From Candidatus Glassbacteria bacterium (lineage in GTDB: Bacteria; Gemmatimonadota; Glassbacteria; GWA2-58-10), in NCBI GenBank assembly GCA_019456185.1, contig VRUH01000027.1, positions 1-48,336 on the forward strand: a stretch of DNA of 48,336 nucleotides. Reading direction: 5' to 3'. The notes beneath the pieces are model-generated. The model worked only from the letters and a program-made list of their open reading frames with translations, was not told the origin of the DNA and ran no database searches. The position numbers and the translations under genes were made by a program. The first letter of the stretch is position 1. Every line of letters begins with the position of its first letter. Below are positions 21,857 through 29,931 of this stretch, piece after piece.

Positions 21857-23659
21857 TCAGAACGGCCAGAACCTCGGAATCAGCAGGGTGGCGGTGAGCA
21901 TCAGGATCAGGTTCAGCGGAATGCCGGCTTTCAGGAAATCGCTCAGACGGTAGCCGCCGGGCCCGTAAACCATCAGGTTGGTCTGGTAGCCCAGGGGTGT
22001 GGCGAAACTGGCCGAGGCGCCGAATACTACCGCCATCACGAACGAGCGCGGGTCCACGCCGAGTTGGACGGCCAGGCTGACCGCGAACGGAAACATCAGT
22101 GCGGCGGACGCGTTGTTGGTGATTATCTCGGTGAACACCGAGCTCAGCAGGAAAATCAGCGCCAGCAGCACCATGTTGCTCAATCCACCGATATTGTTCA
22201 CCAGCAGCCCGGTCACGCTCTCCACCAGCCCGGAATTGACCAGGGCCTTGCCCATCCCCAACGCAGCGGCGATTGTCACCAGGATGGACCAGTCGATTTT
22301 CTGGCGCGCCACGGAAAATGACACACACCGCGTAGCCACCATCAGCCCCCCCACCAGGAACGCCGAGTAGACGATCGGCATCACCCTGGTAGTCATCAGC
22401 AGTACGAGCAGTCCCAGCAGGGAGATCGACAGGATGGCCTTGTCGTGACGGACCGGGCGGGAGTCCTCGATCCCGCCGACCAGGTAAAAATCAGGGTTGT
22501 TGCGGTTGGCGCGGATGAAATGCGGTCCGGCCTGGATCAGCAGGGTATCCCCTGCGCGCAGGACAATATCGCCCACTTTTCCGCGCAGGTGCTGGTCGCC
22601 GCGGTTGATCGCCATGATCGCCGCGTTGTACTTGGCGCGGAAATCGCCGGCGCGCACGGTTTTACCTATCAGCGGCGAAGTGTTTGAGATCACCGCCTCG
22701 CACATCATCCCGGCTTTCTGTTTGATAATCATATCCGTGTACGGGGTCTCGCCCACCGGTTCCAGCCCGGCGATTTTATCGAGATCGACGATGGTCGACG
22801 CCACCCCGGTAAAGGTCAGGATATCCTGTTCGCGGATAATCTCGTCGGGACGCACGGGGGCGATTACCTGGCCGTTGCGGACGATCTCGATCAGGAACAG
22901 CCCGGGCAGGTGACGCAGGCCCGCTTCCTCCACCATCCGCCCGGCCAGCCGGCAGCCTACGGACACTTTCATGTTGACCAGGTACTCCCGGCGGGCGTCG
23001 GCGATTTTCTCCGTCAGGTCGACATGACTGGGCAGCGCCCGCCTGCCCCAGACCAGCAGATAGATGGTCCCGATCACCGCATACGGGATCCCGACCACGC
23101 TCAATTCGAACATCCCGATCGGGTGCAGGGATGAAAACAGCTGCCGGTTCAGCTCCCACTGCTCGACCATCAATCCGTTGACCACCAGGTTGGTGCTGGT
23201 GCCGATCAGTGTGCAGGTGCCGCCCAGAATCGACAAGTAGCTCAGGGGAATCAGCAGCCGCGAGGGCGAAACCCGGTGGGCCTTGCACCAGTTGTAGATT
23301 ATCGGGATAAACATCGCCACGACCGGCGTGTTGTTCAGGAAGGCTGAAACAGATGGAACGAAAAAGGTCATTCTCTTGATCAGGCTCAGCTCGGATTTGA
23401 CCTTGCCCAGAAACTGCCTGCCGATTATCTCCAGCGCACCGGTTTCGGTCAGTCCGGCCACGACGACGTACAAAGCCGCCACGGTCAGCATACCGGTATT
23501 GGCGAAACCGGAGAACGCCTCGTGCGGGCTGACAATCCCCGCCACCCCGCACAGCACAACGCCACCGATCAGCAGAAGGTCGGGCGGGTATTTGCGCAGC
23601 AGACCCCAGAATATTGTTCCGAGCACGAATACGGTAAAGGAGATTTCCCAGTTCGGCAT
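21857..23659 (-). CDS. SLC13/DASS-like permease with two TrkA-C domains
   Basis: A 600-residue inner-membrane transporter of the SLC13/ArsB-like superfamily. N-terminal membrane helices (residues ~1-190) include the SVSAFLNNTPVVAMFIP signature and IGTSTNLVVNGLM. Two cytoplasmic TrkA-C/RCK-C domains follow (about 210-290 and 300-390). A second membrane half closes it, with TNNASAALMFPFAV and FATPLGYQTNLMVYGPGGY. The two SN-containing hairpins suggest sodium-coupled anion transport (dicarboxylate or sulfate class). The substrate is not determined, though the sulfur genes nearby make sulfate worth testing. The ATG at 23659 is preferred over an upstream in-frame TTG because it starts at the first helix. 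Confidence 0.87.
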   Translation of the reverse strand: MPNWEISFTVFVLGTIFWGLLRKYPPDLLLIGGVVLCGVAGIVSPHEAFSGFANTGMLTVAALYVVVAGLTETGALEIIGRQFLGKVKSELSLIKRMTFFVPSVSAFLNNTPVVAMFIPIIYNWCKAHRVSPSRLLIPLSYLSILGGTCTLIGTSTNLVVNGLMVEQWELNRQLFSSLHPIGMFELSVVGIPYAVIGTIYLLVWGRRALPSHVDLTEKIADARREYLVNMKVSVGCRLAGRMVEEAGLRHLPGLFLIEIVRNGQVIAPVRPDEIIREQDILTFTGVASTIVDLDKIAGLEPVGETPYTDMIIKQKAGMMCEAVISNTSPLIGKTVRAGDFRAKYNAAIMAINRGDQHLRGKVGDIVLRAGDTLLIQAGPHFIRANRNNPDFYLVGGIEDSRPVRHDKAILSISLLGLLVLLMTTRVMPIVYSAFLVGGLMVATRCVSFSVARQKIDWSILVTIAAALGMGKALVNSGLVESVTGLLVNNIGGLSNMVLLALIFLLSSVFTEIITNNASAALMFPFAVSLAVQLGVDPRSFVMAVVFGASASFATPLGYQTNLMVYGPGGYRLSDFLKAGIPLNLILMLTATLLIPRFWPF

Positions 23660-24021
23660 TGTCAGCTCACTCGAAATCCTGAATTGTGACCCGCCCTGCG
23701 AGTCCAACCTGCTGATAGAGAACCAATAACGGAAAAACCTTCTCAGGCCACAGAGCCATTATTATTGCGATCCTCTCGATCAAGCGCCGGCAAGATTGCA
23801 CACCGGTCGTCCTCAGGTCTCGTACAGGCCATCCCATCCTCACCCGTTCCAGAGGCGTTTTTGCCAACACATTTCTAACAAATATCTAACATGATTGACT
23901 GCCAGAGGGTTAGTATTTTTCCTCAGGAGAGATTAATATCCATTTCTAGTCATGTCCATGCAATACTACATGCAACGGCAACTATTAACAACCTCTTTCA
24001 CGGCAAATTTCCGGGAGCATT
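23660..24021. other. Gene-free spacer between permease and SixA remnant
   Basis: No credible gene. The stretch is AT-richer than its surroundings and must hold the permease promoter on the minus strand. I could not pick out a convincing -35/-10 pair. Confidence 0.4.
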
Positions 24022-24190
24022 ATGAAAACGATTTACCTGTTACCTCACGCCGGGGGTACCGGGAAAAACACGGATTTGCAGAATATCGACCGGCCGCTTG
24101 CCGGGCGTGCGCGAGAGCGACGCGGCCCGGGTTGGCTCCCCCCTTACCGACAAGTACCGCCTGAAGGAGCTGGCAGCCAGCCACCGCTAA
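24022..24190 (+). pseudogene. SixA-type histidine phosphatase remnant, frameshifted
   Basis: From the ATG at 24022 the frame reads MKTIYLLPHAGGTGKN, then TDLQNIDRPLAGRAR, which matches the start of SixA-like phosphohistidine phosphatases (normally MKTLYLLRHAKS...DxDRPLxxRG). The catalytic RHA has become PHA. About codon 33 the homology continues in another frame (RESDAARVGSPL) and ends at a TAA at 24188. About 100 residues of the family's C-terminal half are missing. This is a truncated, frameshifted remnant, not a working gene. Confidence 0.55.
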
Positions 24191-24351
24191 AAACGGCACC
24201 GCAGTTTCAAAACCGCGTTCACCGAATTCATTCCGCTGACAGAACGGCTCTGAAAGCCGGTTTCCGGCAAGCTTCTTGTATTTCGCGCCCGCAGATGTTA
24301 CCTTTAACCTGGTTCGCCAACCAGCGAACTTACAATCACGTACTAGCTTTT

Positions 24352-24470
24352 TCTTGCAAGGGAAGTCGGGTGAGCAATCCCGCGCTGACGTGCAGCCGTG
24401 GGGAGCACCGATGGGCCGGAGCCGGTCACTGTCCGTATCGGATGCGGATGGGAAGACAGGCTCCCTTGGA
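24352..24470 (+). promoter_or_regulatory. Cobalamin riboswitch upstream of btuB
   Basis: Between the SixA remnant and the receptor gene lies a B12-riboswitch-like core: GGGAAGTCGGGTGAGCAATCCC, then GCGCTGACGTGCAGCCGT, and further on GGGAAGACAGGCTCCC. These correspond to the conserved GGGAA-GGTGxxAATCC, GCTGACGxGCAxCxGT and AAGxCAGGxxxCC blocks. Stems CGGG/CCCG (24367-24370 with 24379-24382), GCTG/CAGC, and CAAGGG/CCCTTG closing the domain can be drawn. It would turn down the receptor when adenosylcobalamin or methylcobalamin is plentiful. Confidence 0.8.
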
Positions 24471-24479
24471 CGACCCGCT

Positions 24480-24500
24480 CCCAAGCCGGAAAACCTTGGG
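24480..24500 (+). promoter_or_regulatory. Expression-platform hairpin of the B12 riboswitch
   Basis: CCCAAG (24480-24485) pairs with CTTGGG (24495-24500). The same CCAAG can instead pair with CTTGG at 24465-24469, the 3' edge of the riboswitch. The two pairings exclude each other, as expected for a switch. No U-run follows, so translational control or a downstream structure is more likely than termination. Confidence 0.45.
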
Positions 24501-24551
24501 AAAAAGCGATGCGCTTTCCGTACCTTTCACGCCATTGAAGGAGGGAGTGCC

Positions 24552-26552
24552 TTGCGTACTATCCACCGCTTTTTCCCCATCCTGCTGTATCTATCCCTGC
24601 TGGCTTCTGTCCCGCTTACCGCCCAGACCGACACCGGAACCGTGGTTGTCACCGCCACCAAGCACGAAATCGATCTTCGCAGGGTGAGCACGACCGCAAC
24701 CGTGGTTACCGCCGAGCAGATCAAACGGCGGGGCTACCGCAATGTTGTCGATGTTCTGCGCAACGAACTGAGTTTCGATATCGCCCAGTCCGGCGGGCCC
24801 GGCGGGCTGAGCTATCCGCAGATCCGCGGGCTGACCGGTAAGTACATTGTCGTCTTGATCGACGGAGTGAGGGTCAATGACCCGGCTGACGCCAACGGCG
24901 GGGCCGGGACGATTTTCAGCCACCTGACAACCGGCGATATCGCGCGCATCGAGGTGATCCGCGGCGCTATGAGTCCGCTTTACGGCTCTAACGCCGCAAC
25001 TGGCGTGATAAACATTATCACCCGCAAGGGCAGCGGCGACGGGCAGCTCGAACTGGCCTACGAGGGCGGTTCGCTGGCCAGCCACCGGGTCGATTTCGGC
25101 TACAGTGTGGCCCAGGCCGGCTGGGCGATCCGCGCCGACCAGAATATCACGGACACCGAAGGCGTCATCGAGGGCGAGAAGTACCGTAACCTGACCACGA
25201 GTGTCAAGTTCGGTTACGCGAGCGGAAGCCTGTTCGAATGGGAAACGCTGCTGCGCTACACCCACATGGAGCAGAATTTTGCCGAATTCAACGAAAATTT
25301 CGGCGGTTCTCCCTGGACAATCCAACTGCCCGATCCCAACCAGAAGAACGATTTCGATTACACGACAATCGGCACCAGGATCGGCCATTCGATTTTCGAC
25401 AACTGGCGCCAGGAGCTCAATTTCGGATTCGGCCGCCGCAACAGGCAGACCGTCGACCCGGACGACGGCCTGCTGGGCCGGATGACCGCGCCGTATGACG
25501 GGTTCACGCTCGACTACATGAATTTCTACGATACCGGCCAGAGCGTGCCGGTCTACGACCTTCCGTTCGGCCCAGCCGACTATTCGTTCACCGGAACCAA
25601 TGTCGATATCGACTACCGTCACACGGTCACTTACGAAAGCGAAAAAGCCAACAGTATTCTGACCACCGGGTTCGAATACCTCTACCGCGATTACGAACAG
25701 AACGGCACCCAGGGAGAACTGACGCGCAACGTGGGCAATGTCGCCGGCTACATTCACAACCAACTGCTGCTGGCCGAGGATGCGCTGAGTGTCAATACGG
25801 GCCTTCGTGTCGACGAGCATCAGGAGTCGGGCGGCTCGACAACCGGCAGCGCCGGTTTCGCCTACGACTGGCGCAGGATCGGGCTGGTGCTGCGGGCGAA
25901 TATCGGCAGCGCCTACCGGGCGCCGTCAATCTACGAGCTATACACGGCGTCGCCCTACGTGGTGGGCAACCCCGGTCTCAATCCCGAGGAAAGCACCAGC
26001 TGGGAATTCGGGTTCGAAAAGTATTCCTGGGAGGGCAAGTTCAAGCTGACCGCAGCCACCTGGCATACGGAGATTACGGACGCGATCATTTTCGAGACCG
26101 ACCCATCCACGTACATCACCACATACGTCAACGCCGACGAGGCCCGCAGCGATGGTGTCGAGGTTAGCATTACCACCGCTCTCCGTCCCGACTGGCTTGT
26201 CGGGCTGAACTACACCTATACCGACAGCCGGAAGTATGTCAAGGCGGACGATTCCTGGTCGCGGATGATCCAGGTGCCGTATAACAAGTTCAATCTGAAC
26301 CTCACCTGGCTCTACAGGGATTGTTCGCTGAGCGTTGACTGCTACTGGGTCGACGACACCCGGCTTCGCTGGAACAATATCGACCGCCTCGACAGCTATT
26401 TCAAACTCGACCTCACCGCCCGCGCTCCGTTGGGAGAGCATCTCGAATTCTCGTTCCGGGTCCGCAACATGCTGGACGAGGATTACTGGGAATCCTACGG
26501 TATGCTTGAGCCTGGAGTTGCCGTGTTCGGCGGGTTGAGTCTGAAATACTGA
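24552..26552 (+). CDS. btuB: BtuB-like TonB-dependent outer-membrane receptor
   Basis: A 666-residue TonB-dependent receptor, most likely for cobalamin because a B12 riboswitch precedes it. The TTG start at 24552 has a GGAGGGAG ribosome-binding site and opens a signal peptide (RFFPILLYLSLLASVPLTAQ). TVVVTATKHEIDLRRV is the TonB box region. The plug domain holds IRGLTGKYIVVLIDGVRVNDP and EVIRGAMSPLYGSNAATGVINIITRKG. A 22-strand barrel follows (GSAYRAPSIYELY, NPGLNPEESTSWEFGFE), with an aromatic-rich end closing FGGLSLKY. It overlaps tonB by one base (TGATG), so receptor and energiser are co-translated. Confidence 0.9.
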   Translation: MRTIHRFFPILLYLSLLASVPLTAQTDTGTVVVTATKHEIDLRRVSTTATVVTAEQIKRRGYRNVVDVLRNELSFDIAQSGGPGGLSYPQIRGLTGKYIVVLIDGVRVNDPADANGGAGTIFSHLTTGDIARIEVIRGAMSPLYGSNAATGVINIITRKGSGDGQLELAYEGGSLASHRVDFGYSVAQAGWAIRADQNITDTEGVIEGEKYRNLTTSVKFGYASGSLFEWETLLRYTHMEQNFAEFNENFGGSPWTIQLPDPNQKNDFDYTTIGTRIGHSIFDNWRQELNFGFGRRNRQTVDPDDGLLGRMTAPYDGFTLDYMNFYDTGQSVPVYDLPFGPADYSFTGTNVDIDYRHTVTYESEKANSILTTGFEYLYRDYEQNGTQGELTRNVGNVAGYIHNQLLLAEDALSVNTGLRVDEHQESGGSTTGSAGFAYDWRRIGLVLRANIGSAYRAPSIYELYTASPYVVGNPGLNPEESTSWEFGFEKYSWEGKFKLTAATWHTEITDAIIFETDPSTYITTYVNADEARSDGVEVSITTALRPDWLVGLNYTYTDSRKYVKADDSWSRMIQVPYNKFNLNLTWLYRDCSLSVDCYWVDDTRLRWNNIDRLDSYFKLDLTARAPLGEHLEFSFRVRNMLDEDYWESYGMLEPGVAVFGGLSLKY

Positions 26553-27259
26553 TGCCTGGAAGGTTAGCGGATTCTGCTATGCCGAAGCACCGGATAAAAT
26601 ACGAGCGGTTCATCCTCCCGGCCCTGGCGCTCAGCGCCACCTGCCATCTGCTGGCGGCGCTGGTGCCTGCCGGGGCTGTCGAATTCCTGTTCAGGCGGGA
26701 AAGTCAGTATTCTCGTCCAGTACGGTTCGAGGTGGTCCAGTTGCCGGAGGAACCGCTCAAGGTGCTCTATACCCGCGAAGACAAACGACACCGGCGGCTG
26801 ACCATGCAGGTTGTGGGTTTGCCTCCCCTGCCCCGTCCCCGCCTGTCTGTCAACTGGCAAGTAGCTGTGATCGCCCCGGAACTCGGCTCAACTGAACCGC
26901 CGTCGGATAACCTGTCAGTTGCCGAGCCTCCACCCGAACCCTCTGCCGCCCCCCCTGATTCGATCGCCGGGATAGACGCCTATCTTTCCAGCGTGCTGTC
27001 ACGTATCGAGCGGTCGCGCCGCTACCCGGAGACCGCCCGCAGAATGGGCCAGCAGGGCGCGGTGGAAGTCACTTTTGCGATCGGCCGCGACGGGGACCTT
27101 CGCCACCCGGCCCGTCTGGTGGGACCATCGCCATTCGGTTCGCTGAACCGGGCGGCATGCAGCAGCATCCAGCGCAGCACGCCGTTCCCTCCGCTTCCCT
27201 CCTGTATCGCAGCCGATACGCTTGATCTCATTGTCAGGATCGTCTTCCGCCTGAACTAG
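26552..27259 (+). CDS. tonB: TonB-family energy transducer
   Basis: A 235-residue TonB protein. One N-terminal membrane helix (about residues 20-42), a proline-rich periplasmic linker (PPSDNLSVAEPPPEPSAAPP) and a TonB C-terminal domain (SRRYPETARRMGQQGAVEVTFAIGRDG and the closing strand). It transmits proton-motive force from ExbB-ExbD to receptors; neither partner is encoded here. The ATG at 26552 overlaps the btuB stop. A second ATG 27 nt downstream is an alternative start. Direct coupling to a B12 receptor suggests a dedicated TonB, with expression under the same riboswitch. Confidence 0.88.
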   Translation: MPGRLADSAMPKHRIKYERFILPALALSATCHLLAALVPAGAVEFLFRRESQYSRPVRFEVVQLPEEPLKVLYTREDKRHRRLTMQVVGLPPLPRPRLSVNWQVAVIAPELGSTEPPSDNLSVAEPPPEPSAAPPDSIAGIDAYLSSVLSRIERSRRYPETARRMGQQGAVEVTFAIGRDGDLRHPARLVGPSPFGSLNRAACSSIQRSTPFPPLPSCIAADTLDLIVRIVFRLN

Positions 27260-27271
27260 CTCCCCAAACGA

Positions 27272-27321
27272 TTGACATCCAGCCGGTGCTCCGTTTACTT
27301 TGTTCCAACCAGAGTTGGAAC
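27272..27321 (+). promoter_or_regulatory. Promoter with operator palindrome for the MocA-family gene
   Basis: TTGACA at 27272-27277 and a TTTACT box after 16 nt form a promoter. Directly after it lies the perfect palindrome GTTCCAAC-CAGA-GTTGGAAC (27302-27321), in the position of a repressor site at the start of transcription. The gene begins 35 nt later. The regulator is not encoded nearby. Confidence 0.5.
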
Positions 27322-27355
27322 CGATAACCTTCAATAATCAGTTCGGGAGGTCTAC

Positions 27356-28618
27356 GTGAGTAATAAGATCGGAGTTGGGTTTATCGGCGCCGGGTTTATC
27401 ACCAACTTCCATATCCAGTCGTGGCAGGGCGTGCGTGACGCCGATATCACCGGGATAGTCAGCCTCGCCCACGCCGAGGCGACCGCAGATAACTGCCGCA
27501 AATACAAGGTGGGCGACCCAAAGGTGTTCAACAGCGTGACCGAGATGGTGGCCGACCCAGGTGTGGACGCGATCTGGATCTGCGCTCCCAACTACGTACG
27601 CATCCAGTTGATGGAGGAGATTGTCGCCGCGCTGACAAGCGGCAAGGGTACCCTGATCGGTATCGCCTGCGAAAAACCGCTGGCCCGTAACGTGGCCGAG
27701 GCTCGCAGGATGCTTGAACTGGTCAAGGAAGCCGGTGTCCTGCACGGCTATCTGGAAAACCAGATATTCGCCCCCTCTATCACCCGCGGGCGGGAGATAA
27801 TCTGGCGTCGCGGGGCTGCTTTGTCGGGAGCACCATACCTTACCCGCTGCGCCGAGGAGCATTCCGGTCCCCACGAACCGTGGTTCTGGAAAGGCGACCA
27901 GCAGGGCGGCGGCGTGCTCAACGACATGCTCTGCCACAGTATCGAGGTGGCCCGGCTGCTGCTGACCGATCCGGACAAGAAACGCAGCTCGCTGGTGCCA
28001 AAAACGGTCTCCGCCGAGATCGGCTGCCTCAAATGGAGCCGCCCTGAATACGCCGACTTGCTTAAACAGAACAGTAACGGCCAAATCGACTATTACAACC
28101 ACCCGGCAGAGGACTACGCGCGCTCGACTGTCACGTTCGAGGACGATACCGGGCGAAACTGCGTGGCCGAGGTCAGCACGAGCTGGAGCTTTGTCGGCGC
28201 CGGCCTGCGGCTGACATACGAGGTGATGGGCCCCGAGTACAGCATGCAGAGCAACAGCCTGAACACCGAGCTGAACGTGTTCCTCAGCCGCAAGGTTACC
28301 GGCAGCGAGGGCGAAGACCTAGTCGAGAAGCAGAACGCCGAACAGGGAATGATGCCGGTGGTGTCGGACGAGCCGGTGATCTACGGCTACACCGAGCAGA
28401 ACCGCCACATGGCCCGCTGTTTCGCCGAGGGTGTCCAGCCGGAGGAGAGTTTCGAAGACGGGCTGCTGGTGATGCAGCTGCTGATGAGCTCCTACATGGC
28501 GGCCGAGCAGAACAGGAAGCTTTCGTTTCCACCCAAGGGGCTGGATGAGTTCGTGCCGAAAGTGGCGCTGGGTACCTGGAAAGCAAAAGACCTGATAGAG
28601 GGTCTGGAGCCAGAATAA
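27356..28618 (+). CDS. Gfo/Idh/MocA-family oxidoreductase
   Basis: A 420-residue NAD(P)-dependent sugar or polyol oxidoreductase of the Gfo/Idh/MocA family. The Rossmann opening is VGFIGAGFITNFHIQSW, the strand-loop around VDAIWICAPN and the catalytic-lysine motif CEKPLARN follow. The C-terminal domain holds GGGVLNDMLCHSIEVARLLL, whose His is the usual catalytic position. It starts with GTG after a GGGAGG ribosome-binding site. It is not exported (no signal peptide). The substrate is unknown; an operator-like palindrome before it suggests sugar-dependent control. A strong hairpin terminator follows. Confidence 0.87.
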   Translation: MSNKIGVGFIGAGFITNFHIQSWQGVRDADITGIVSLAHAEATADNCRKYKVGDPKVFNSVTEMVADPGVDAIWICAPNYVRIQLMEEIVAALTSGKGTLIGIACEKPLARNVAEARRMLELVKEAGVLHGYLENQIFAPSITRGREIIWRRGAALSGAPYLTRCAEEHSGPHEPWFWKGDQQGGGVLNDMLCHSIEVARLLLTDPDKKRSSLVPKTVSAEIGCLKWSRPEYADLLKQNSNGQIDYYNHPAEDYARSTVTFEDDTGRNCVAEVSTSWSFVGAGLRLTYEVMGPEYSMQSNSLNTELNVFLSRKVTGSEGEDLVEKQNAEQGMMPVVSDEPVIYGYTEQNRHMARCFAEGVQPEESFEDGLLVMQLLMSSYMAAEQNRKLSFPPKGLDEFVPKVALGTWKAKDLIEGLEPE

Positions 28619-28650
28619 TAGACCTGTACCGCAGGATGATCCAACGACAA

Positions 28651-28672
28651 AGGGCGGCATCGAGCCGCCCTT
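28651..28672 (+). terminator. Hairpin terminator of the MocA-family gene
   Basis: AGGGCGGC and GCCGCCCT form a perfect 8-bp GC-rich stem with a 5-nt loop, 32 nt past the stop, followed by TCGCCGTTT. It is a probable transcript end. Confidence 0.65.
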
Positions 28673-28724
28673 CGCCGTTTATGCACTATCTGTTTTCTCG
28701 TGCTTTGATTAGGCCCCGAGTCAG

Positions 28725-28808
28725 GCGGGCCGGCACGTTCATTGCCTGAACCACCAGTCCCGGCAATTCCTCCGCCCGCGGCGATTTGCAATGAACGTGC
28801 CGGCCCGC
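28725..28808. repeat. Perfect 21-bp inverted repeat
   Basis: The 21 bases at 28725-28745 (beginning GCGGGCCGGCACG) are the exact reverse complement of 28788-28808. A 42-nt spacer separates them. It lies between the MocA-family gene and the broken gene after thyX, and could form a long cruciform or hairpin. It may be a REP-like element, a site-specific recombination site or the ends of a tiny insertion. No coding explains it. Confidence 0.75.
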
Positions 28809-28850
28809 GTCCTTACCGTTTTTCTCGATGGAAAACACGTGGCAGATCAC

Positions 28851-28981
28851 CTAGAACCACGACAGGAACCCGTGGAATATCGCCCAGAGCACGGAGTGGT
28901 TGTAGCTCCAGTTGATCGCAATCGCCAGGGCGGCGCCGAAGTGATCCCGGTCTTGACCACATCGGTTTTAGTGTTGCTCAT
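28851..28981 (-). pseudogene. Small hydrophobic protein gene, frameshifted and stopped
   Basis: Overlapping the 3' end of thyX by 14 nt, an ATG at 28981 opens MSNTKTDVVKTG. In the next frame the sequence then reads HFGAALAIAINWSYNHSVLW and AIFHGFLSWF before a TAG at 28851-28853. This looks like one small single-helix membrane protein (family opening plus hydrophobic body) split by a frameshift of one base near codon 13. The TAG may replace a tyrosine codon in the usual '...WFYVIY' ending. Small proteins of this type are known as uncharacterised ORFs; a match is from memory only. Confidence 0.45.
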
Positions 28982-29807
28982 CCTCGAGTTCCATCTTGAT
29001 CATAAATTCCGTGCGCAGACGGCCCTCCAGCGGGCATGGCCTGCCGTTGATCATCGCCTTGAGCGCCTCGATTTCCGAGCGGCTGAAATTGGCCCCATGC
29101 AGGATATGCTCCTCGAACGACTCGTAGGCCCAGGGCGCCACCGCCCGGGCGATATCTCCCAGCACGTTGGCGTACTGGCGGATTTCCCACTGGGCGTGTT
29201 GGTCCATGCGCAGCTTGAGGAAATGGAACAGGTTGTGGAGGTCGATCTGCCAGTACCACTCGGTATAGAGGGTCAGCGGCAGGTTGATCCGGGCCAGCTC
29301 CCGTGAGACGCCGTCGTCGAGCATGGCGCGGTAGTTGGCGTAGACATTTCCGCAGTCGTTTTCGATCAGGGAGATCACCTTTGCCTGGAGTTCAGGCGGC
29401 ACTTCCTCGTCGCTGGAAGCCTGGACGTTGAACGTGTCCTGCCGGTGGATCCGCTCGGGTGCGGGGATATAGAACTCGTCGGTCATCTCGCTGTAGCGGC
29501 CCGAGTACTCGTTCAGGCGGGCTGTGCGGTGACGGATCCACTGGCGGGCGACAAAAATCGGCAGCTTGGCGTGAATCGTGATTATCACTTGCTCGAACGG
29601 CGAGGTGTGAAGGTGGCGCATCAGGTAGTCGATCAGGGCCTTGTCGCGGCGGACCGTGGTGGTACCCTCGCCGTAGGAGACACGGGCCGACTGGACTATG
29701 CGGGCGTCGCCGCCGAGGTAGTCCACCAGGCGGACGAAACCTTTATCAAGGACGCGGATTTCTTGATCCAGAAGCTTTTCTGCTTCGGGGGAGGTAAGAC
29801 GGGCCAT
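28968..29807 (-). CDS. thyX: Flavin-dependent thymidylate synthase ThyX
   Basis: A 279-residue ThyX that methylates dUMP to dTMP using FAD and methylene-tetrahydrofolate. The ThyX motif RHRTARLNEYSGRY spans about residues 92-105, with the three basic residues RHR and the conserved Ser102. The preceding HTSPFEQVIITIHAKLPIFVARQWI segment is typical. The ATG at 29807 is preferred: GGAGGAAC lies just before it, and the family opening begins there. The frame stays open further upstream but with no homology. Its last codons overlap a small, broken downstream gene. Confidence 0.94.
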   Translation of the reverse strand: MARLTSPEAEKLLDQEIRVLDKGFVRLVDYLGGDARIVQSARVSYGEGTTTVRRDKALIDYLMRHLHTSPFEQVIITIHAKLPIFVARQWIRHRTARLNEYSGRYSEMTDEFYIPAPERIHRQDTFNVQASSDEEVPPELQAKVISLIENDCGNVYANYRAMLDDGVSRELARINLPLTLYTEWYWQIDLHNLFHFLKLRMDQHAQWEIRQYANVLGDIARAVAPWAYESFEEHILHGANFSRSEIEALKAMINGRPCPLEGRLRTEFMIKMELEDEQH

Positions 29808-29931
29808 GTATGTTCCTCCACACTCTTCGAGCTGATAGGCCTGAGTTCTTATGTCAATTTTGGTTGATAGCTGAACATAAGAGCGGCGAATTGGTAGAAC
29901 AAGGGAAAAATCGAGAGGTGTGTGGTGGGGG

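Noticed and set aside
24591-25820. 409-codon minus-strand open frame opposite btuB
   Set aside because: It mirrors the TonB-dependent receptor; no ribosome-binding site or domain.
28791-29306. 171-codon plus-strand open frame opposite thyX
   Set aside because: It starts inside the 21-bp inverted repeat and is antisense to thyX; no recognisable domain.
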